51,889 bases of DNA, taken from contig JAGNLM010000013.1 of NCBI GenBank assembly GCA_017999615.1, forward strand, positions 1 through 51,889, written 5' to 3'. The position numbers and the translations under genes are program-made. Shown here piece by piece: positions 10,841-18,262 of the stretch. The stretch comes from Gammaproteobacteria bacterium (GTDB lineage Bacteria > Pseudomonadota > Gammaproteobacteria > JAABTG01). Positions within the stretch are counted from its first letter, which is position 1. Every line of letters starts with the position of its first letter. The notes under the pieces are model-generated. The model saw nothing but the letters and a program-made list of their open reading frames with translations. It made no database searches and had not been told where the DNA came from.

Positions 10841-11024
10841 GGGTGTTCTCCCTGCAAGTCTGTTTTCGGCCCAACGCGGTCACGGCGTCACCGCACGTAC
10901 GAACTCTGCTCCGCAAAGGCCGTACCACCGACGACAGATCAATGAGGTGCTGAATCTCTCTGCTGCAAGTGTTAACCGCAGCGACGGGGAGCGCGACACA
11001 GCGCACAGTTCAGGAGCTGGGTCT

Positions 11025-11207
11025 TTACCGTAGGGCACCGGCCCGCTCCGCCCCTATTCTCCGGGCCACCTCCTCCCGGTGAACGGGCACCTCCCGCGGC
11101 GCCGTCACGCCGAGCCGGATCTGGTTGCCGCTGACGTCCAGGATGGTCACGCGGATGTTGTCGCGGATGATCAGGGTCTCGCCGATCCGCCGGGTGAGGA
11201 CGAGCAT
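11025..11207 (-). CDS. csrA: Carbon storage regulator CsrA
   Basis: The 60-residue RNA-binding post-transcriptional regulator has the conserved N-terminus [20 protein letters not shown] and the C-terminal RNA-contact strand [15 protein letters not shown]. It binds GGA motifs at ribosome sites of target mRNAs. I placed the start at 11207, where GGAGG precedes the ATG; the longer open frame upstream is proline-rich shadow. Finding csrA between two surface-protein genes is unusual. It may be a second, accessory copy, as many gammaproteobacteria keep their main csrA near alaS. Confidence 0.93.
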   Translation of the reverse strand: MLVLTRRIGETLIIRDNIRVTILDVSGNQIRLGVTAPREVPVHREEVARRIGAERAGALR

Positions 11208-11346
11208 GGGTTGCAGCCTCCGTGCTGGGATGGGGGATGGAGGGGGGGATGGAAGGGGGGGGTGGACAGTCACCGCGGGGAAGCCCTGCCCCGACGCGGC
11301 GCCAGAGCCCGCGGGGGGCGTAAATCTCGCCATTCGCGCAATAACA

Positions 11347-11369
11347 AACGGCGGCACGAGGCCGCCGTT
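11347..11369 (-). terminator. Rho-independent terminator of PEP-CTERM gene 2
   Basis: AACGGCGGC and GCCGCCGTT form a perfect 9-bp stem with a 5-base loop. On the minus strand the stem is followed by TTTGTTATTG. It lies 24 bp past the stop of the gene ending at 11393 and separates it from csrA. Confidence 0.8.
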
Positions 11370-11392
11370 CTATCTCTGCAGGAAGAGTGGAC

Positions 11393-12061
11393 TCAAGCGT
11401 GACGCCGACGGCGCATGGCACCCAAGCTGGCAATGCCGACCCCTAAAAGCGCGAGAGAGGCCGGTTCAGGTACGCTGGCAACGTCGAACGCGCCGACGGT
11501 GATGCCGTGCCAATTCTCGTTGAGATCAGTGAAGGTAATGGACGTGTAGGTACCCGGCAACTTGATGATGCCATGCACCTCGCCACTACCGGAGAAGCCG
11601 GTACCCCCCGAATTGAGGACGGGCGTACCGCTCCCCCAATACCCGCCGCCGTAACTCAGGAACTCAATCGGAACTCCGAAATCAACGGTATTCCCGTTCC
11701 AACTGACGAGCGCGATCAGCGGATCGACCACGGCCTGGGAGAATGTGATGGTCTTCTGGCCGCCTGCATTCAGCGCAATGATATCGGATGTGGGGGGCGC
11801 ATTATCGACAGCAGCGCCGACATAGGGGCCGGATGGGTTCCAGTAGTTGATGCCACCACTTGTTTGTGCAAACGAGTATGCTCCGGCATAGGCGACGTTT
11901 ACAGTTTCTGCCCCGAAGGCAAGGGTACCCAGGACACCGGGTGCTGCAGCCGTGACGCTCGTCCAATCCGTCCAGGATACCGGCACGGCGGATGCGGGAG
12001 CGCTGAAGGCAGCGCTAAGCATTACCACGACAGCCAGGTTTTTCATGCTCTGAATCCTCAT
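11393..12061 (-). CDS. PEP-CTERM protein 2
   Basis: A 222-residue exported protein. The signal peptide begins MRIQSMKNLAVVVMLSAAFS and is cleaved after ASA. A beta-rich body includes QAVVDPLIALVSWNGNTVDF and GIIKLPGTYTSITFTDLNEN, with a carboxy sorting tag VPEPASLALLGVGIASLG and a basic tail RRRRH. The alternative start at the second methionine (12046) is equally possible. The FSQAVVDPLIAL...W motif resembles other PEP-CTERM proteins of unknown role. Expected location is the cell surface or biofilm matrix after exosortase processing. Confidence 0.85.
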   Translation of the reverse strand: MRIQSMKNLAVVVMLSAAFSAPASAVPVSWTDWTSVTAAAPGVLGTLAFGAETVNVAYAGAYSFAQTSGGINYWNPSGPYVGAAVDNAPPTSDIIALNAGGQKTITFSQAVVDPLIALVSWNGNTVDFGVPIEFLSYGGGYWGSGTPVLNSGGTGFSGSGEVHGIIKLPGTYTSITFTDLNENWHGITVGAFDVASVPEPASLALLGVGIASLGAMRRRRHA

Positions 12062-12803
12062 GGACCAAGGAAAACATCTGTTACCACGAAGCGCTCACGG
12101 TGGTAGGGCCCGCAGCGCAACCTCTTTGTCTCTGAGTCCCGTTAAGCATCGGCTATGCCAGTAGTGAGAGGACGCAGGTCCGCGGAAAGACTTTTCATTG
12201 CCTTGTGGACGGTGAGTGCGGCATGCATCACGATTCGCACGTCGTTGTCTCCCTTGGCTTTCGTAAAAGGATCCGACAGACCGGAGGCAGGCGTATCGGC
12301 CTTCATCACTTTTGCGGCGCCGCTCAACTCGGAGAGGGAGTAGACGAGGCAGGCTCGTTGCGCTGCTGGTCGGTCTCCCGACCGGCCATGAGTGCGCACC
12401 ACGCTCCCCGGAGCATGAGAGGTACCTCCGCGCTGCGGCGCGGTGACCGTCGTGATGGTTCGCTCGTCATCAGCACTGAGGTCCGCTTCGGGACGGAACC
12501 ACCCGGCAGCCGCCGGGCATTGAAGGTCGGGAGTCAGGCGGGCGGCTGCCGATCAGAGCCAGCGGCCGGGCGCCGACCCGGACCCGGCGCCACCAGGCAG
12601 GTGTCAGTCAGGGTTCCCGACAGAGCGCAGTCAGGACCCGGAGGTGAGGGGCGCCGGCTGCTACCGGAATCTGTCGGCCATAACCGGCCCTTCCTGATTC
12701 TCCAAAGCTGCCCTTCACGCATAGAGCCCGGACGTGAGAACCCCGCCACTCGGGCGGGGTCTCCGAGGCGCTGGCCGGGGTCGGACCGGCGGCGCGTCAG
12801 GTG
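12062..12803. other. Long intergenic region between PEP-CTERM genes 2 and 3
   Basis: No supported gene. Frames at 12142-12402 (-) and 12155-12343 (+) are mutual antisense with no recognisable domain. The last part (about 12765-12803) resembles 10083-10120, the sequence after PEP-CTERM gene 1, including GGGTCGGACC and CAGGTGTCA. A further CAGGTGTCA word occurs near 12598. The region may hold decayed copies of this gene family. Confidence 0.5.
12740..12760 (-). terminator. Candidate terminator hairpin after PEP-CTERM gene 3
   Basis: ACCCCGCC and GGCGGGGT pair perfectly (8 bp, 5-base loop) 44 bp beyond the stop of the gene at 12804. The minus-strand flank (TCTCACG) is only weakly T-rich, so termination is possible but not certain. 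Confidence 0.5.
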
Positions 12804-13610
12804 TCAGCGAGTCCGACGCCGGCTGAAGCCGAGACCAGCAAGGCCGAGCCCCAGGAGGGCGAGCGTAGCGGGCTCCGGCACCGAAGCAGGGGGGACCGGC
12901 GCCAACTTCAACGTCGAGGTGATATTGAAATTGGACTCCGACGTGTGCCGCTCTGCGAAAAAGATGTCAAGCGAATACTCCGTGTTCACTGCGAGGCCCT
13001 TTGCCAACAGCAACTCCTCCGAAAAGGAACTCGATGCGGCGCTGTGCACCCCGCCGAGGTCCATAACGAGTTTTCCGTCAACGAAGACCCACAGGTCGTC
13101 ATCACCGGTGAAGGCAAAGGAGTAGTCGTCGGCATCGACCTTTGGATTGTCGAAGGAGATGGTTCCCTCGAGATGCAGCGTAAAATGATAGTTGTGGACC
13201 CGGCCCTGGTTGCCGAAAAACTGCCCGTCAATCGGGAAGAACGAGGCACTGCTGTACTGGAACACCTCACTGCCGGGCGCAGTCTCTGGTACATCCAAGG
13301 AGAACGCCTGGCTGCCATTGACGCCAGCACTGTCGGTGTACCACTTCGGGAAGTTTGCGGCTGTCGTAGCACCGTAACCGTCAGCCGCGACATAGGTCGG
13401 AAGGCCGCTGGCGTTGAGCGTTGTACTGACCATTCCGGGCGTCAGGCCAGAGATCGTCCCCTCAAAGTCGCTCAGCCGCGTGCAGCTTCCCGTGATGTCC
13501 GGGGCGCAGAAGTCCCGAATCGTCCCTGTCAGCAAGACAGCGTTTGCCGCCGCGCTCATACCCAGCCCCAGCAGCAGGGCCGTCGCCACACCAAGCTTCT
13601 TTGCGTTCAT
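12804..13610 (-). CDS. PEP-CTERM protein 3 with fibro-slime domain
   Basis: A 268-residue exported protein. The signal MNAKKLGVATALLLGLGMSA ends near ANA. The fibro-slime domain first described in Dictyostelium and Fibrobacter surface proteins follows: LLTGTIRDFCAPD, FPKWYTDSAGVNG, HNYHFTLHLEG, AFTGDDDLWVFVDGKLVMDL and SLDIFFAERHTSES. The C-terminus is VPEPATLALLGLGLAGLG plus RRR. I chose ATG 13610, at the signal peptide, over upstream in-frame starts. The domain suggests carbohydrate or matrix binding outside the cell. Its tail is almost identical to that of PEP-CTERM protein 1, and the 3' flanks match, pointing to duplication. Confidence 0.88.
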   Translation of the reverse strand: MNAKKLGVATALLLGLGMSAAANAVLLTGTIRDFCAPDITGSCTRLSDFEGTISGLTPGMVSTTLNASGLPTYVAADGYGATTAANFPKWYTDSAGVNGSQAFSLDVPETAPGSEVFQYSSASFFPIDGQFFGNQGRVHNYHFTLHLEGTISFDNPKVDADDYSFAFTGDDDLWVFVDGKLVMDLGGVHSAASSSFSEELLLAKGLAVNTEYSLDIFFAERHTSESNFNITSTLKLAPVPPASVPEPATLALLGLGLAGLGFSRRRTR

Positions 13611-13754
13611 CGTCGTAACCCTTCCCGATGCCACCCGAGCGGCAGCTTTCGCGAGATGCGTAGCAGAGTTCATGCCACGTGACGCAACCTGATGATGCAA
13701 AGAGCTTTCCATCTGGCGCCTAACAGGCGTCTGTAAGAGGCCTCAGATATCCTT

Positions 13755-13789
13755 GTGACGAGCGTCACACAGCGCCACGGAATGGCGCT
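13755..13789. other. Two adjacent inverted repeats upstream of the IS21 remnant
   Basis: GTGACG-AG-CGTCAC (13755-13768) is directly followed by AGCGCCA-cggaa-TGGCGCT (13771-13789). They lie between PEP-CTERM gene 3 and the IS21 fragment. They could be an operator plus terminator, or IS end structure; TGTCAGGCGACACGACACAC starts at the second repeat's edge and looks like an IS21-type end. Confidence 0.4.
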
Positions 13790-13859
13790 GTCAGGCGACA
13801 CGACACACTGACGCCCTGACGACACGAGGAATGGACCCCCTTCGCGGAAGGAGGTCCAA

Positions 13860-14219
13860 GTGAACGAAGAGGTCGGGCAAGCTCCCCGGTCCGAGTGGAA
13901 CGAGGGGAGGCAGGCGATGCAGACGCCTGAGGAGGTCCGGGCGATGCTCAAGCTGGCGTCGCTGGGTTGGGGTGCCAAGCGCATCGCCCGGGAGATGGGG
14001 TGCAGCCGCAACACCGTCAGGCGCTATCTGCGCCAGGGTGGCTGGCGGCCGTACCCTTCGCCGCAGCGTCCTGGGCCGCTGGCGGCCCTCACCGACTGGC
14101 TGGCGGCTACCTTCCGCCAGCATCGTGGCAGCTGCGACGTCGTGCGCCAGGAGTTGCAGCGCGAGCAGGGTGTCGTCGTCAGCCTGCGCACCATCGAGCG
14201 CGCCGTGGCGCATCTGTAA
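13860..14219 (+). pseudogene. istA: IS21-family IstA N-terminal fragment
   Basis: A GGAGG site precedes GTG 13860. The 119 residues include MQTPEEVRAMLKLASLGWGA, KRIAREMGCSRNTVRRYLRQ (the IstA helix-turn-helix) and VSLRTIERAVAHL. Full IstA is about 400-500 residues with a DDE core. Here the frame is cut at 14215 by the mini-IS66, whose terminal GTAA supplies the stop codon (CTG-TAA). IstB is absent. Confidence 0.85.
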
Positions 14220-14580
14220 CCGGTTCGTAGCCGGCGTCCTTCCGCCGACGGCGCCGGCCCGGAGAATGGCCTCCCGAGGTGGGTCACTCTTGGGGAGGTC
14301 GAGATGGCGGCGGTCGAGGGGAAAGGCAAGCATCGCAGCATCGTGCAGCGCCGTGAGTTGCTCGCGCGTCAGCGCCAGAGCGGGTTGAGCGTGGCGGCGT
14401 TCTGCCGCGAGCGGTCGCTGAGTAGCGAGAGCTTCTACCGCTGGCGGCGGGAGTTGGCGGGTACCGATGCCGCGCCGGCGGGGCTCGCGGAGCGCGCGGG
14501 TTTCATCGAGTTGGGGTCGCTTGGCAGTAACCGGTTCGTAGCCGGCGTCGGCGGAAGGACGCCGGCTACGAACCGGTTAC
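14216..14580 (+). mobile_element. Mini-IS66 (remnant B) with perfect 31-bp terminal inverted repeats
   Basis: The first 31 bases, starting GTAACCGGTTCGTAGCCGGC, recur exactly inverted at 14550-14580. IS66 elements typically begin GTAA. Between the ends lie the IS66 5' leader and a 3'-truncated tnpA. A second direct copy of the first 23 bases (14527-14549) abuts the right end, creating a 54-bp palindrome. The flanking 8-mers do not match, so no target duplication remains. The element interrupts istA. Confidence 0.85.
14304..14526 (+). pseudogene. tnpA: IS66 TnpA, C-terminally truncated
   Basis: The ORF shares RQRQSGLSVAAFCRERSLSS and FYRWRREL with remnant A and ends its homology at FIELGSLG, where it runs into the element's right-end palindrome. 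Translation continues through the palindrome as junk (SNRFVAGVGGRTPATNR) to 14675. Confidence 0.8.
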
Positions 14581-14651
14581 GGTCAAGCTACACGACGGCA
14601 CGGTCCCATCATCCGGCAACCGAGCCCCCGTGGTGCTGGTCTAATAATCGC

Positions 14652-15179
14652 TCACGGTATGAATCGAACCCATAACTCCTCCGCAGCGATCTGGATGTCA
14701 TGCCCCTTGGCCTTGTAGCCGAGGGCGGTCTCGATCTTCCTGCCGTGGCTGGTATGGACCCAGTCGCGGCTTGCCAACGTGCCAATGATGAGATAGCTCA
14801 GGTCGACGCTCACACGCTCGACCGGGATACCGCCGAGTTGCTCAATCGCGCTCTGGCACCGAGACCGTGGGCCATAGATGAATTTTCCGGTAAGACAGAA
14901 AGTGCGGCCCTCGAAGTTGACCGTCTCAAGCGGGTCGACCGGGAGGCGGGTCGCGAGACCTTCTGGCGACCCCGTTTCCTCCAAGGTTCCCCCCAGCATC
15001 TGCTTGAGGGTCTCCTGAAGGTCCTGGCGTTCCTCCTCAGTCACGAGTCCGTCAGCGAGCACGGATTCAACCCGTTGGGCAAGAATGTTGGCGGGCCAGT
15101 CCTTGGTCAGCTCTTCGTTCTGGCGAAGCCAGGTATGGAGAAACAGGATCTCCTGATCGCTCAGATGGGAGTCAGCCAT
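14652..15179 (-). CDS. BRCT-domain protein
   Basis: A 175-residue protein. An N-terminal helical, acidic segment (residues 1-75: DQEILFLHTWLRQNEEL, LADGLVTEEERQDLQETL) precedes a BRCT domain of the bacterial DNA-ligase type (about 88-170: FEGRTFCLTGKFIYGPRSRC, LSYLIIGTLASRDWVHTSHG, ALGYKAKGHDIQIAAEELW). BRCT domains bind DNA ends or phosphopeptides; there is no ligase or nuclease domain here. Similar stand-alone proteins occur in many proteobacteria without a proven role. It sits downstream of a 30-codon ORF and a palindromic operator, between IS relics and cas3. A defence or repair link is only guessed from position. Confidence 0.82.
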   Translation of the reverse strand: MADSHLSDQEILFLHTWLRQNEELTKDWPANILAQRVESVLADGLVTEEERQDLQETLKQMLGGTLEETGSPEGLATRLPVDPLETVNFEGRTFCLTGKFIYGPRSRCQSAIEQLGGIPVERVSVDLSYLIIGTLASRDWVHTSHGRKIETALGYKAKGHDIQIAAEELWVRFIP

Positions 15180-15197
15180 GAGGCCGCTGCGGATCCC

Positions 15198-15290
15198 CTA
15201 GAGCATGGACAGCGCTTTCCGGAGGTTCTGATGCCAATGCAGACCAATCGCCCGAGGCTGGCCATCCTCGTCCAAAGTCTTCGAGATCAT
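15198..15290 (-). CDS. Putative 30-residue small protein ahead of the BRCT gene
   Basis: The ORF MISKTLDEDGQPRAIG... ends ALSML-stop. It has a strong AAGGAGG ribosome site eight bases before its ATG (15290), better than that of the BRCT gene 18 bp downstream. It may be a leader peptide or small protein co-transcribed with the BRCT gene, or the head of a truncated gene. No homology is recognised. Confidence 0.45.
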   Translation of the reverse strand: MISKTLDEDGQPRAIGLHWHQNLRKALSML

Positions 15291-15635
15291 GTCCCTTCCT
15301 CCTTACAAGCTTGTCGACTGGCGGGGCGATACAGTATCGCGCCCTCGCGCTCCAGACGGCCAGACTCAGCTTGAACGGCCAAGGGTCCACCTCGGACGCC
15401 GCCTTAACGCCTACCGCGGAAGCCGCGCCGAGTCCCGCACCGCCGCTGTGCCCCCGCTTGCTCTTCGAGTTCCGCGTCACTGTATCGCTTTTGACCCTCG
15501 CCGCTCCGGGCGTGCTCGGACGGCTGCTGCCGGCGTGTGCCCACCGAGTTCGTGCGGAGTCACCGTGCGGCGGCAAACAGTGTTGATGCTGGCGAGGCCG
15601 GTCCAGGGCAGAGTGCGTGGAAGAAGGTCGTCCCT
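15291..15635. other. Intergenic region between cas3 and the BRCT unit
   Basis: It carries the probable promoter of the BRCT transcript (read leftward), with a GCGATAC palindrome at 15326-15340 and a related half-site GTATCGC near 15482-15488. Open frames here on both strands have no recognisable domain. Confidence 0.5.
15326..15340. promoter_or_regulatory. Palindromic operator candidate upstream of the BRCT unit
   Basis: GCGATAC-A-GTATCGC is a perfect 7+7 palindrome with a single central base, 36 bp upstream of the small ORF start. A second, imperfect copy (minus-strand GCGATACAGTGACG) lies about 145 bp further upstream. Two phased copies suggest a dimeric regulator. Confidence 0.5.
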
Positions 15636-18221
15636 TCACCAGTGAAGTCCGCGCTCTGAATCGTAGGAGATGACCAGTGGTCTTTGGCGTTTTCCTCCTC
15701 CCGTCAGGACGGTGCCCTGCCACTGGTCCGCTTGGCGCTGGAGCGGCAGCAGGGTCTGCCAAGCTGGCACCGGAACCCGCGCGGCCGCCGCGCGGAGGAG
15801 CAGATCCGCCAGTGGCACTTCGGCCACCACATGCGCGCGCACCGAGACCGCGGAGTTCGCCCATGGGTGTCGCGGATGATCGGTCATGGGGGCGAGTGTC
15901 GTGCCATCCCACCTTGCGAGAACCAGCACTCGCGTCGGTTCGCCGAGGCGCGTGGGCGTCATTTCGTCCCGCCAGTAGTCTGTCTCGCCGACTCGGTAAC
16001 TTCCGGAAAGCGGGAGTGCGTTCAATGCACCGAGAGCCGCAGAAGTCTTCGCCTCGCCCTCGACTCGCCGGGAGACCGCAGCGAGGGCCGGAGGCACTGC
16101 CTCGAGCACCTGAGCCCCATAGACGGACTCCATGAGTCGGCGCGCATCGGCCGGCATGCGGAGCTCACCTGAGGACAGCAGGCTCGACGTGAGCCAGAGT
16201 CGGCCCCAGTCGGGGTAGACCCGAGAGGTGCCGCTGTTCCCATCGAGCCAATGCGTGTCCGCGTCGCTGCGAGGCAATGGACCGTGGAGAACGAGGGTGG
16301 GGACCCCGCGGTCCCCGCGGCGGTGGCGATGGAGACGGCCCGCGCGCTGGACCACCAAGTCGATGGGCGCGAGGTCGGTGGCCATCAGGTCAAAGTCGAG
16401 ATCAAGGCTCTGCTCGACCACCTGGGTCGCGACGAGGACCTGTCCCCGGCGCAACCCCTGGGTGCTCTCCTTGCCGAAGCGCAAGAGCACATCCTGCTCC
16501 ACGGCGAGGCGGTCGCCGAGGGTGAAGCGCGCATGGAACAACTGAACCCGCGCACCGAGGACGGGTTTCAGCGCGTCATAGGCTTCGAGAGCATCCCGGA
16601 CGGTGTTTCGGACCCAGCAGGCGCATCCACCTTCCCGTGCGGTCGCCAGGAGGTGGCCCATGACCGCGTCCCGCTCCGGCTCGCAGACCACCTTTACCGT
16701 GCGAACCAACTCCGGGCGGGTCGCCAGTGGCATCTCCTCGACACCCGAGGTGCCCACCCGGGTGGCCAAGGGGTAGCTGTTGGCGGTGAGCGATAGAGGG
16801 GCGGCCCCACGACCCCGCCGCCAGGCACCGACAAGCTCCTTCCGCTGCGCGGTCGGCATCGTGGCGGACATCAACACGACGGAGCCACCGGCGCGGGCAT
16901 GCAGTTCCAGGAGGGTCGCGAGCACTCGGGTCATGTAGGCGTCGTAGGCGTGGACTTCGTCCACCACCAGCACCTTGCCCAGCAACCCCAGCAGCCGCAG
17001 CGCCCCGTGTCGAGCATGCAGGGCCGCAAGCAGCGCCTGGTCCACGGTTCCCACCCCAACCGGCGAAAGCAGGGCTCGACGGTTGGAGTCAGCCAGCCAG
17101 GCGCTCGCCCGCGCCGTCGCTGATTCGGGCTCCCCGCTGGCATCCTGCAACTCCACCAGCGCCCGGTTGCCGTGGGTCAGGATCAGCGAGGGGGTCTCCG
17201 CGAAGAGTTGCGTGTAGCAATGCCGGATGCGACCGTAGAGGGCGTTGGCGGTTGCCATGGTCGGGAGTGCCCAAAAGAGCCCGTGGGCAATGCCAGCGGC
17301 CATCCAGCGGTGTGCTGCGAGGAGCGCCGCCTCGGTCTTGCCAGCGCCCGTCAAGTCCTCGATGACGAGCAGTTGAGGCTCCAGCGCAACCCGAGTCCGC
17401 TCGACATAGGCCTGCAGGGGCGTCGGGGCCCAGCCCGGAAACAATCCGCTGAACGGGGTTTCCTGGGCGGGGGGTACCGGCAAGCCTCCGAATCGTGCAA
17501 CCGCGGTCTCGGCTGCCGCCTGCGCCCGTGCCCAGTAAGCATGCAAGGGCATCGACTCCGTGCAGTACGGGAACCACTCACTGTTGGAACCCAGCCAGTC
17601 GGCCAGGACGGCGAGGCCCGCGAGCCACCACGAGGCCCGCTCCGCGGCCGTGATAGCCTCCAATGGGTCCCCCGACGGAAACGCGCGGGGGGACACGAAG
17701 AGGCCGTCTATGGCCCGGATGAATGCCTGGCTGGCCTGCAGGTCCTCAGCGGTGTAGTGCTGGTCCACCCTCACCCGGCGCATGCCCTGTCCCTGGCTGG
17801 GGGGCTGGCCGTGATGCCCCGTGACGCAACGGGCCCATACGTCGAGCCACTCGGCCCTTTCCGGTTTGGCCGTTATCCGGGCACGAAGCTCATTCTGCCA
17901 GAGGACCCAGCCGAGGCTGTCGTGGCGAACACTGTAAGCGTGAGGCGTGCGCTCGCGTCCTAGGTGCCGGGAGAGTGCCGGAAGTTGATTCTGAAAAGCG
18001 GCACTGAACTTTCCGATGTCATGAAGCGCGAGAAACCACCGTGCCCATGACTGAAGGCTCTCCCCGGACAGGCCAAGAAGTGTGGCTAGCGTTTGGCCCA
18101 GGGGCTGGTGGCGCCGCAACAGTTCCTGCCCACACGCGGCGACGTCGAGGGCATGGTAAACGAGGAGGTGCGCGGGCGAACCCGCCTCACCCCCTCGAGC
18201 TTTCCCCCAGTAGCGGAACAT
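15636..18221 (-). CDS. cas3: CRISPR-associated helicase/nuclease Cas3 (type I-E)
   Basis: Cas3 is recruited by Cascade to the R-loop, then nicks and degrades target DNA. The 861-residue protein has an N-terminal HD nuclease domain (LALHDIGKFSAAFQNQ, TGHHGQPP), then a superfamily-2 helicase. Walker A is EDLTGAGKTEAALL, the DExH box VLVVDEVHAYD, motif III VVLMSATMP, and motif VI VQRAGRLHRHRRGD. A Cas3 C-terminal domain follows. AAGG precedes ATG 18221. It lies on the far side of the array from the other cas genes, only 41 bp past the last degenerate repeat. It is therefore transcribed either by read-through from the array or from a promoter inside the array end. Confidence 0.96.
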   Translation of the reverse strand: MFRYWGKARGGEAGSPAHLLVYHALDVAACGQELLRRHQPLGQTLATLLGLSGESLQSWARWFLALHDIGKFSAAFQNQLPALSRHLGRERTPHAYSVRHDSLGWVLWQNELRARITAKPERAEWLDVWARCVTGHHGQPPSQGQGMRRVRVDQHYTAEDLQASQAFIRAIDGLFVSPRAFPSGDPLEAITAAERASWWLAGLAVLADWLGSNSEWFPYCTESMPLHAYWARAQAAAETAVARFGGLPVPPAQETPFSGLFPGWAPTPLQAYVERTRVALEPQLLVIEDLTGAGKTEAALLAAHRWMAAGIAHGLFWALPTMATANALYGRIRHCYTQLFAETPSLILTHGNRALVELQDASGEPESATARASAWLADSNRRALLSPVGVGTVDQALLAALHARHGALRLLGLLGKVLVVDEVHAYDAYMTRVLATLLELHARAGGSVVLMSATMPTAQRKELVGAWRRGRGAAPLSLTANSYPLATRVGTSGVEEMPLATRPELVRTVKVVCEPERDAVMGHLLATAREGGCACWVRNTVRDALEAYDALKPVLGARVQLFHARFTLGDRLAVEQDVLLRFGKESTQGLRRGQVLVATQVVEQSLDLDFDLMATDLAPIDLVVQRAGRLHRHRRGDRGVPTLVLHGPLPRSDADTHWLDGNSGTSRVYPDWGRLWLTSSLLSSGELRMPADARRLMESVYGAQVLEAVPPALAAVSRRVEGEAKTSAALGALNALPLSGSYRVGETDYWRDEMTPTRLGEPTRVLVLARWDGTTLAPMTDHPRHPWANSAVSVRAHVVAEVPLADLLLRAAAARVPVPAWQTLLPLQRQADQWQGTVLTGGGKRQRPLVISYDSERGLHW

Positions 18222-18262
18222 CTTGGCCTTCGGTTGCGGTGACTGCTGTCTATCAGGGAATG

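Noticed and set aside
12142-12402. Minus-strand 86-codon frame and + strand 62-codon frame over the same bases
   Set aside because: No domain, no good ribosome site, and the two exclude each other; treated as intergenic.
14652-15179. NAD-dependent DNA ligase fragment
   Set aside because: Only the BRCT domain matches; the N-terminal part is not ligase-like and the gene has its own start.
15289-15645. + strand 118-codon frame between the BRCT gene and cas3
   Set aside because: Arginine-rich composition, no recognisable domain, and it runs against the probable leftward promoter of the BRCT unit.
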